Assembly: GCA_031002005.1 (NCBI GenBank)
Contig: CM061918.1
Location: forward strand, 65,506,531-65,570,530
Length of the DNA: 64,000 bases
Source of the DNA: Vandiemenella viatica
Taxonomy: Eukaryota; Arthropoda; Insecta; Orthoptera; Morabidae
Direction: 5' to 3'
Below are positions 56,167-64,000 of the stretch, piece by piece (position 1 is the stretch's first letter; each line of letters opens with the position of its first letter). The position numbers and the translations under genes are program-made. The notes below the pieces were generated by a model. The model had not been told where the DNA came from. It searched no databases and saw only the letters and a program-made list of their open reading frames with translations.

Positions 56167-57312
56167 TCAAGATAGATGGATTAGCTGACATTTTCTAAAG
56201 GTATTTATTTGTACATTTTTCGGTGTCGATAATTACGAGAATATACAGTGTACTACATCCGTCTAACAATCTTTCAAGCTAGTGTGTGTGTGTTTTTTAA
56301 TAAGTATTTTCCTTCATGATTGCTACGTATTAACAATCAGTTCAAACGCCACGCCATAGGTGGTGTTCGAAATAGGCCTTACGTACTCGGACTTTCTAGT
56401 ATGGCGGTGCCCTGTTGTATTGTAGCAGAGGAGTTGTGAGGGGCGAAATACTTCACGCTCTGTGTCGAAGACAGCCCGTCTCTCAATGAGCGCATTGTTT
56501 GCTTGTTGTGAGAAAGCGAGATCTGACCAGCGCCTCTAGTCTCAACAAGCCGTCAGGAAACGACTAGAGAGGAAGGGGGCGGGGACGTGTGACGTAACTG
56601 CGGTGACAAGAAACCAAACAAGAAGTGAGGCCAGTCGCGCCTGGTCATCATCTTCATATCGCAGTCATGCCTTTACGACATTATTCTCGATCCGATTCAA
56701 CAGTCATCCAGATTTTCCTTCAGAAGACCGTAACCGAATTCCTTCTCGTTCCCTGCCTTCCCCTCCCGTTCTCTTCAGGCTCTAATGAACCCGTAGCAAA
56801 AGAAAAAAAAATCTTCCATCAAAGACACGATCGAATGGATAGATTCTCTCGACGATATTACAATTGTTATAACTTTTTTTGTAATTTTTCTAATAACATA
56901 TACGAAAAATAATCAGACGGTGTCAAGGCAAGCGAGTTGGCCTATCGTTGCTGACTGACATCGTCTTTTCGAGTTTAGATATGGCGTGTGTGATTTTAGT
57001 TAAATGTTATATCTTCCAGTCTTCTCGAAACTGCGGACTACTGTTGTTAGTACAAAATAATAATTGGTAAGAAGACAGAACGACACTTAAAATAAATTAT
57101 AAAAATCCAGTTTTCATTTCTCCACTTTTTCCCGAAATCGCCGCAGTCGAATGCCTAGATGGTTGCTTTGAAACCGAAATGTACAATTAATCTTCAAACA
57201 CTAATGACATGGTTTTAGAAAAGTAGTGAAACCATTTTTTTAAGGAAAAAACCGTCTGCTTATGTTGTTATATCGACCGGCTTAACCCTTTCTTGCACCT
57301 TATTCTTTATTG
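56167..57312. other. Stretch between the inverted SINE pair
   Basis: Includes a CpG-containing block at 56340-56620 of unknown nature and the diverged SINE at 56635-56810. Confidence 0.35.
56635..56810 (+). mobile_element. SINE (second family), diverged
   Basis: CATCCAGATTTTCCTTCAGA, CCGTAACCGAATTCCTTCTC, GTTCCCTGCC and CAGGCTCTAATGAACC, ending in an A-rich tail. Confidence 0.55.
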
Positions 57313-57324
57313 TGATTTCGTCTT

Positions 57325-57577
57325 TTTTTTTTCTTTTTCTTTTTAAATGGCTTTTGGCAGCTGAGGCCATATAGCCAGCTCAATGTGTTATATTAAAGCT
57401 TCCAGTGAATCAGTTAAATCCAGTGTTTATATAGTCTTCAAAGTGCGGACGCCACAGTACGGACAGGACACACACACACACACAACACCTAACATCCATG
57501 CCCGCGGCCGGATTCGAACCGGCGACCTTCGGCACGTGGAGCTAGCACTCTAGCCCCTACGCTACCGAGGCCGGCGA
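57325..57577 (-). mobile_element. tRNA-derived SINE, minus copy
   Basis: Same family as 55906-56157, reversed, with poly(T) at its left end. Target duplication TGATTTCGTCTT at 57313-57324 and 57578-57589. Its GT microsatellite is shorter than in the plus copy. Confidence 0.92.
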
Positions 57578-57727
57578 TGATTTCGTCTTCATCTCCACAT
57601 ACCTGTCAAAGTTACGTCCTGCTGTTCCTATTAAAAAAAAAAAGAAAGTAACCTTTGTTTTCTCTGTAGTTCCTATCTTTTTACATAAACATTTTAGGTA
57701 ATACCGTACAACTGAGTGTGGTGGGTG

Positions 57728-58003
57728 CAGTGGCGTAGCTAGGTCAACAAGGGCCCCGGTGCAAAAAATTTATTTTGGGCCCTCAGGCCAGACGGGCGAC
57801 CTTTTTTTTTTACTTTTTGTGCTGGTAGGGGCCCCCTGAACTGAGGATGGGGGCCCTTGAATTGTTCTTTAGGGGCTCCTGAGCAGTGGAAAAAAAAGGT
57901 CGCCAGTTTGCCGTGAGGGTCCCTAGAGGTATGCTTGGGGGCCCCCTGTGCGTGAGGGCCCCGGTGCACTGCACCGCCTAGCCCCATAGTAGCTACGCCC
58001 CTG
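57728..58003. mobile_element. hAT-type MITE (copy 2)
   Basis: Starts CAGTGGCGTAGCTAGG and ends AGCTACGCCCCTG, with exact 8-bp flanks GGTGGGTG (57720-57727, 58004-58011). Internal sequence is GGGCCC-rich and non-coding. It lies at the very start of the SINE that also hosts the palindromic element at 58050. Confidence 0.88.
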
Positions 58004-58049
58004 GGTGGGTGAGAGTTAATGCCCTGGTCTCGCATTCAGGAGGACGCCG

Positions 58050-58088
58050 CACAGTGTGTTATTTTCCAAATCTAGAGGGACAAAAGTC
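58050..58088 (+). promoter_or_regulatory. 23-RSS-like terminus: CACAGTG, 23-bp spacer, ACAAAAGTC
   Basis: Heptamer CACAGTG (58050-58056) equals the consensus V(D)J recombination signal heptamer. The spacer 58057-58079 is exactly 23 bp. The nonamer-like ACAAAAGTC (58080-58088) matches ACAAAAACC at 7 of 9 positions. At the other end of the palindrome (59854-59892) the heptamer and spacer are conserved but the nonamer region has changed (CCAAAGTCA), so only the left end keeps a good signal. Confidence 0.75.
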
Positions 58089-58837
58089 AATTTTGACACT
58101 AGTCTATACAGGCAAAATAGTTATTTATATTTAAAGTAGACAAACTATATTATTAGGAACAAAGGTTTATTTTACGCGTATCTGCGCCTAACAATAGAAA
58201 AAATAATTTGAACAATGGGCTTCCTGTGACCCACCGATCAAGTGCTCCATTCGGCCGCGCCATTCGACTGAGTTTGGTCGATGATTACGCTGTGTTTCTG
58301 TGGTATTAGGAATTAGTGTGTTGCTATTGCTTTTGGTGAGTTTCAAGATAAGTTTAAGCATGATTTTTCCGTAATACGTTTTAAAACTGAATCATGAACA
58401 TCATTAAAACAGAGCGAGATTATTTCTGATAAAGAAAAACTACTGAGCCAGTTTCATTTTGAGTTTTAGTTTATTATACCACATTATACCAATCTATTTC
58501 TATATTTATTTGAATGAGCTATTTATTAACTACAAGAATTACCTTCATTTGTTTGCGCATGTTTGCGACACCCATACAACTTTTCTTCTTTTTCAGAATG
58601 ACTGCACAAATTTAGCGTACAGAATTTTTCAACGTATGGTTTGCTAACGCAAAACAATCAAGGATACATGCTTTTTTACAGTTTGTATTGCAGTAACTAA
58701 GTGACACATCGTTTTCTAATGACATTATAATGAGTTTAAAAGCTACCATCAGAATCGATTGTCTAAAAATTGAGCAAAGATGGTCTAAAACGGGAAGACA
58801 TAGAGACCGCTTCCTAAACACATATTCTAAGTGGTTA

Positions 58838-59103
58838 CAGTGAAACGTTTCATTACCTGATATTGTCGTAAAAACTGCACTTCCTGGGACGATTTCGGGC
58901 ATATATGGCAGACCACAAAAATACTTTGAGAGTTCAAGTATTAAAGCAAAAAGACGACGAATCAAGCATCTCCCTGAAACGGCTAGCCAAGAAGAAATTT
59001 CGATGGCAACCGAAGTGCAGCTTCGCTAGTCAGGAAAACGAAATTCTGCAGCAATCGTGAAAGAGCTTTGTCTTCATTCACCTAGAAGAGGCACTAATAT
59101 TTC
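58838..59103 (+). pseudogene. Transib transposase N-terminal fragment in the palindrome loop
   Basis: In one frame the loop reads GRPQKYFESSSIKAKRRR, then SQEEISMATEVQLR, a TAG stop, SGKRNSAAIVKEL and SPRRGTNI. This pattern (GRP.k.FeeSS...KRRR, EELs.At.msLR.sGkrdaA.ivke...SP.RG.ki) is what I recall for Transib N-terminal regions. The TAG interrupts it and the catalytic core is absent, so it is non-functional. A splice acceptor-like GGTTACAG sits at the left arm-loop boundary, which suggests the fragment begins an original coding exon. Confidence 0.6.
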
Positions 59104-60030
59104 TAACCACTTAGAATATGTGTTTAGGAAGCGGTCTCTATGTCTTCCCGTTTTAGACCATCTTTGCTTAATTTTTAGAGAATCAATTCTGATGGTAGCT
59201 TTTAAACTCATTATAATGTCATTCAAAAACGATGTGTCACTTAGTTACTGCAATACAAACTGTAAAAAAGCATGTATCCTTGATTGTTTTGCGTTAGCAA
59301 ACCATACGTTGAAAAATTCTGTACGCTAAATTTGTGCAGTCATTCTGAAAATGAAGAAAAGTTGTATGGGTGTCGCAAACACGCGCAAACAAATGAAGGT
59401 AATTCTTGTAGTTAACAAATAGCTCTTTCAAATAAATATAGAAATAGATTGGTATAATGTGGTATAATAAACTAAAACTCAAAATGAAACTGGCTCAGTA
59501 GTTTTTCTTTATCAGAAATAATCTCGCTCTGTTTTAATGATGCTCATGATTCAGTTTTAAAACGTATTACGGAAAAATCATGCTTAAACTTGTCTTGAAA
59601 CTCACCAAAAGCAATAGCAACACACTAATTCCTAATACCTCACAGAAACACAGCGTAATCATCGACCAAACTCAGTAGAATGGCGCGGCCGAATGGAGCA
59701 CTTGATCGGTGGGTCACAAGAAGCCCATTGTTCAAATTATTTTTTCTATTGTTAGGCGCAGATACGCGTAAAATAAACCTTTGTTCCTAATAATATAGTT
59801 TGTCTACTTTAAATATAAATAACTATTTTGCCTGTGTATACTAGTGTCAAAATTGACTTTGGCCCTCTAGATTTGGAAAATAACACACTGTGCGCCGGTT
59901 CGAATTCCTGTCTGCCATCCGGATTTTGGTTTTCTGTAGTTTCCACAAATCGCTACAGGCGAATGCCGGAATGGTTTCTTTAAAAGGCCATGGCCGAATT
60001 AATTTTCCTCCATTATCTACGTAAACCGTT

Positions 60031-61517
60031 CCCTTAATTTCTCGTGTTTTTCTGCAGCAAAATATTTTAGTATCTATATTAAAAAAAATCGTCGCCTTCA
60101 ACTGGTTTTGACCCCAGACCCTCCCACACGCTTCCAATTTTTTTTGTTTTACTTGAGTTCATTCATGTTTTATCGTTGAGCAGGGAATCATTTACGGGCG
60201 TGCTTATTGATCCCAGTTATTTGATATCTACATTCATGTTTTGATGAGAATTCCGAGTATGCATGAAAATGCAGCATTTAACGAGTTGAATTTCAGGCGC
60301 ATATCAGTTCGTGGAAACTTCAGTCACACAACCTGTTAACCCAGGTCTCCTGATTGCTCGGCTTCTCGGAATCCGAGGCAGCTTGCTGTTCTTATTCTCC
60401 GTATAAATGCGCCAGTTTTTTTTTTTTTTTTTTTTTTTTCGAATATCACTGTTGCCGAAGTGATTTTACCCTGTTCTATTATACTTGAGTAATATCATCC
60501 GTAATGGAAAAAATTTGAATTTTAATTCTTTCTTTTACACCCGTTAATATAATGCAGTTTCTGATTCTGACTTCTTCGGGAACACCAAGGAATTTGGTAA
60601 TATCTGATGCGAATTTTACTATTCGTTTTTCTTTATATCTGGTTTTGGCTGCTATCCGTGTGCGTCTTTTGGACTGGTATTAGATCTTTCGCTTAATTTA
60701 AATAACAATCTTGACAAACCTTAACCTGGCATCACTTCAAAACTAACTGACGGATGCTGATTTAGCTATCACTGGCTGTAATACCGCGTAGTTTTTGTAT
60801 TTAGTATTTACTGCTGTCTTGCTTCATGTTGGCTAACTTGGTCATGAAGGATGGGTTGTCATAAGCGAGGATAATCGGTGGTGGCATCTGTCTTTGAACC
60901 GTGCAAGCTTCGTGCGTTTGTGTGATTGTTTTTTCGTGTTACGTGTTGTTTTTTAGGCTGAAGAAAGGGATTATGTTAGCATATCGTATAAATAACTACG
61001 ACAAACCACATGTAAATCATAATCAATAGGCCTGATGTTTGAAACATTTTTAGTTCGCCTTTCATGTGTTTTTAGGTGTTTCGAGTAGACAGAAATCCTT
61101 ATCACGCGAAATAAAACGGATTCGTACTGTCGCTTCGATGTTCTTTCCCCGTCTGTAACATTCTTATGTCTTGCTTGTTGCAGACTTCGTATCAACAAAG
61201 TTACTTTTTCGTTGGCCCATAACCGAATATCGCATTTAAAATCGTTTAAAATTGTGTTCTTAGTGATTCCATACAAACAAAGGGAGCAGGTTTTCTTTCT
61301 TTCTCCAGCGTGTGAAGTGTCGTTGTTAAGAACTCTTCGATTAGTGAAATAGAATAAAAATGTCACACATTTTTTTCTGCGTAGAATAAATACGCCAGCG
61401 GATATCAGATACGTCGGTTCAGGACTACTTTTGTTTATTACCCAGAAATTTGAAATTTTTATCCAGTATCGACCAAATCCTGTATTTAAAGAATAAATAC
61501 TTAAAGTATTTACAAAT
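60031..61517. other. No gene recognised
   Basis: A T-run at 60417-60439. A 194-codon minus-strand frame (60971-61555) runs out of the Tc1 terminus into unique DNA and matches nothing recognised. Confidence 0.35.
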
Positions 61518-62444
61518 ATAGTGGGATACCTCCTAATATCGTGTGGGACCCCCATTAATTACGTGAGGTGTTTTTCCTTAAATTTGGACCCACTCTTCCC
61601 CTTGGTGATATCTGTGGGACCCCCCCCCCCCTTTACCCAAAAAAATCACTTAACGTTATATTAACCTCGTAATTTTGAAGTCTTTTATCGACCCCCCTCC
61701 TTTTAAATGAGATTTGGCAAGATTTTTCCGGAAATCCCCTCCCCCTGTTTTGAGCTCTACTAATTAATGGACGCCCACCTTTTGTTCGTGGAAGAGCAGT
61801 AAACCGACATGGCGTCGACTCAACGTCATCGGAAGTCCCCTGAAGAAATATCAACTATGCTTCCTCTACAGCCGTCCATAATTGCGAAAGTGTTGCCGGG
61901 GCGGGACGTGGCCATGAACTGACCTTTCTATCATGTTCCAGATATGTTCAATCGGATTTATGTCTGGCGATCTCGTTAAAAAAAAAAATCATTCGCTCGA
62001 ATAGTCCTGTACATTCCTCAAACCAATCGTGAGCAATTTGGGCCTGGTAATACGGAGCATTTTCGTCCTGGAAAGCAGGAATGGCTGCAAATAGTCTCCT
62101 AGCTAGTTTGACCGCAGGCCCAAATCCATTCCATGAAAACACAGCCCATTCCAGGATGGAGCCAGTACCAATGTGCACAGTGCCTGACAGCCTGGGCACT
62201 AAATGGTTTGTCAACTGTTTCTAACGGGAATCGGGACTCGTCTGACCACACAGTCATCTAGGTTGTTAGCAAAGGTACTCGGGTGGGTCTTCTACTACCT
62301 TATTCATCAACGCCAGACTTCACTGGACTGTCCGCACATACACGCGTGTCGTGCAATCCACGTTAAATGTTGCTGTCCTTTGACGCAGTGTTGCCGTTCT
62401 GTCAACAATGACACCTCGACGGAGATGCCGCTGGTTTCAGTCAC
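61518..62444 (-). pseudogene. Tc1-like transposase relic
   Basis: Minus-strand pieces: VWSDESRF-like sequence near 62250 (first catalytic Asp), GSILEWAVFSWNGFGP, FQDENAPYYQAQIAHDWFEE (second Asp) and a C-terminal SMPRRV-like stretch near 61830. The left boundary has a terminal-repeat-like GGATACCTCCTAATATCGTG. The third acidic residue region is disrupted by a poly(A) indel near 61980. The 5' end is cut at about 62445 by another element. Confidence 0.75.
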
Positions 62445-62447
62445 TAA

Positions 62448-62735
62448 AGGCCCAGGCACACAGAACGCGACAAGCGACAACACACGCGATATTGTGTCGC
62501 GGCGCGACGTCGCTATTGTTGTAATTCACAGTTTTGAATCGGGACGGTCACACACTAAGCGATCCGTCGCCGGGCCGCAGCCTTTGTCGCGGCGACGAGC
62601 GACACAGTTGTACAAAATTACAGAATTGTCGCGCGACAGAGCGACATGGCCGATGAAGAAAAATATGATTTCCACCGCATCCGACGGCCACTACTTCAGG
62701 TGTACTAAGAGATGCATATGAAAAGATTTCCAGCT
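62448..62735 (+). mobile_element. Harbinger-like DNA transposon, left end only
   Basis: AGGCCCAGGCACACAGAACG, CGACAAGCGACA and repeated TGTCGCGGCGCGACGTCGC words form the CG-rich, GCGAC-rich terminus common to Harbinger/ISL2EU-type elements, preceded by TAA (a typical 3-bp target). A short frame MADEEKYDFHRIRRPLLQV starts at 62646 and stops after 20 codons. No matching right end was seen. Confidence 0.5.
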
Positions 62736-63035
62736 CATAAAAAATAATTTTTCGCATTCAGAATTGTATTTTTTCTTCTTAGTTTCTCACTTTATATTTG
62801 TTTGTTTACACTGTAATTATTTAAAATAAATAAAACTTGTATTTGAACCTATCTTTTTATTGTGAAATACATTGTCAATAATAAATTGTATATTTTATTG
62901 TGAATATTTCACTTTGTGACGAAACTCCTGGTTTTAGGGGTATTTCTTAATACTGTATTGACCTCCACGCAAATTACACAGCTGCCTGCAGGGGGAAGAG
63001 CTGGGAAGTGATAAGATTGAAAATCACTTAGAGGT

Positions 63036-63301
63036 CAGGGGCTTTGGCTAGGGCGCTAAGATTTTCGGGGCCCCGGGTAAGGATTCTTATCTCCCCTCCC
63101 CCCCCCCCAACAAAATTATTTATATTAAACTTTTAAAAACTTTTAAATTTTAAGGCAAAAAAAAATCAAATTACACCTTTTTAAGCAAGATTTTTAAAGT
63201 TTTATTTCTATTTAATTAGACACTCTGGCAGAGGAGCCCCCTTCGGGGGCACAGGCCCGGAATACTTTTGCCTCGCTTAACCCCCCCTAGCACCGGCCCT
63301 G
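63036..63301. mobile_element. hAT-like MITE, degraded
   Basis: CAGGGGCTTTGGCTAGGGCG at the left and CCCCCTAGCACCGGCCCTG at the right are imperfect inverted repeats of the CAGGGCCGG type. AT-rich interior. No clear 8-bp duplication. Confidence 0.45.
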
Positions 63302-64000
63302 GTTTTGGAAGTGTCGTTTTTGTTTTGTTTTAAAAAATATATGTTAAATGAACAGAACATACGTCATACAAATGGCTAATCTTTCTATTGTACCAATTAC
63401 TTTTCTCCAGTTCGGCAATTCGATATAGTTGATTTTAACAGATTATTTTCTCGAAGCATTTGTCGCATATAAATGGTTTATGCGCGCGATAGATAAATAA
63501 ATGAATATAATTTGTAGACTGTAGTTTTTTGTTGTGTACTTTTACAGTTTATTCATCTCTTTTATTTGCTTAACAATTCTGTGGACACCAATAACGATCA
63601 CGCCTGTCCATATATTCCGAAGATTGTCAGGTTCGCCTTTCTACTCAAGATCTCTCTCAAATCAAATACAAGCTGCTGCCAAATCAATCTTTTTCTACGT
63701 TGTTTTTTCTACTCAACAATTCTCACCTCACTTTTTTTTTTTTCTCAGAGAGCCTATCCTTTTAAAGCCTCTCTGGGCAAACAATATTAATCTTTGTATT
63801 CTTTTCTTTTATATATAAATCATTTTACCTTTTAATTTACTACTATGTCACAACCCCTCCCAAAATGTTCCTCATTTTTTTGTTGCTTATAAATGAACAA
63901 TAAAATGGGGAAAATTTTCTCAATGGCAACGTCGTTATTGGTATTGAGGTTTTAAAATTTTTGTACAAAATATTAACAAGCTTTGCTTACTCTAAATGAA
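63302..64000. other. No gene recognised, right edge
   Basis: AT-rich with T-runs. No coding, RNA or TE signal seen. Confidence 0.4.

Larger units (their letters stand above)
58050..59892. mobile_element. Transib-type foldback element: 1843-bp giant palindrome
   Basis: Left arm 58050-58837 is the reverse complement of right arm 59104-59892 with only scattered differences; the 266-bp loop is 58838-59103. Both ends read CACAGTG inward, and the element is flanked by CGCCG on each side (58045-58049, 59893-59897), a 5-bp GC-rich duplication as made by Transib transposases. The host site is the tRNA-like head of a SINE, whose halves rejoin when the element and one CGCCG are removed. The loop holds a relic of a Transib-like transposase N-terminus. 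A likely origin is a Transib whose 5' end was duplicated in inverted orientation and whose 3' part was lost. Family assignment rests on ends, duplication length and the loop protein, without a database match. Confidence 0.8.
58012..60030 (+). mobile_element. SINE (second family) split by the Transib-type palindrome
   Basis: The left half 58012-58049 (GAGAGTTAATGCCCTGGTCT, CGCATTCAGGAGGACGCCG) and right half from 59893 (CGCCGGTTCGAATTCC, CCATCCGGATTTTGGTTTTC, AAAAGGCCATGGCCGAATTA) join at CGCCG into a normal tRNA-like SINE head and body. The insertion disrupts the Pol III promoter between the A-box and B-box regions. A hAT MITE lies at its very 5' end. Confidence 0.82.

Noticed and set aside
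57490..57575. tRNA-like sequence resembling a tRNA gene
   Set aside because: Part of a SINE: acceptor stem imperfect, body and poly(A) follow, target duplication present.
58612..59329. Near-identical 100-residue frames on opposite strands of the two palindrome arms
   Set aside because: They are the same arm sequence read twice because of the palindrome; no recognised protein domain.
60971..61555. 194-codon open frame on the minus strand
   Set aside because: It runs from the Tc1 terminal repeat into unique DNA. No recognisable domain, no family-like motif and no splice context; treated as chance.
1..64000. CRISPR arrays, bacterial operons, rRNA
   Set aside because: Sequence is eukaryotic with spliced genes; no spaced direct-repeat array or rRNA signature seen.

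Overview
This is an AT-rich stretch of animal nuclear DNA. Three host protein-coding loci with multi-kilobase introns sit in a dense, nested background of transposable elements (TEs). The Rab27 and LYRM7 protein sequences, the tRNA-derived SINEs and the mix of Penelope, hAT, Tc1/mariner, pogo, Harbinger and Transib-type elements point to an arthropod, most likely an insect with a fairly large genome. The order cannot be fixed from sequence alone.

Host genes. (1) Rab27, minus strand: four coding exons between 26632 and 3805, covering the G-domain up to just past the NKxD motif. The 3' exons were not found and probably lie left of base 1. (2) LYRM7 (Mzm1), plus strand: five coding exons from 27105 to 37139, complete at 109 codons, starting with a 21-nt first coding exon. 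The two genes are head-to-head and share a roughly 470-bp intergenic promoter region. (3) At 38186-38246, plus strand, a first exon encodes a signal peptide and ends in a consensus splice donor. The rest of that gene was not recognised in the remaining 25 kb, which is presumably a very long intron or lies beyond the window.

TE layout. 0.7-9.2 kb: SINEs and Penelope fragments in Rab27 introns. 12.9-17.2 kb: a pogo/Tigger relic and a mariner relic, both with both ends and TA duplications. 20.1-24.6 kb: Penelope-like elements in opposite orientations, with a GIY-YIG relic, inverted terminal repeats carrying hammerhead-ribozyme-like cores, a LINE nested inside the reverse transcriptase, and a long palindrome. 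27.8-35.2 kb: LYRM7 introns filled with two LINE families and hAT MITEs. 40.5-45.7 kb: a TA-flanked MITE, a foldback hAT MITE and a complete, apparently intact autonomous hAT element. 47.8-63.3 kb: hAT MITEs, LINE 3' ends, an inverted SINE pair, a Tc1 relic with a Harbinger-like end, and the most unusual object in the window.

That object (58050-59892) is a 1.84-kb near-perfect palindrome with about 788-bp arms and a 266-bp loop. It is flanked by the 5-bp duplication CGCCG and begins with CACAGTG, then 23 bp, then ACAAAAGTC, the layout of a V(D)J 23-recombination signal. The loop encodes a broken fragment resembling the N-terminus of a Transib transposase, the RAG1-related family. I interpret it as a Transib-derived foldback element inserted in the tRNA-like head of a SINE.
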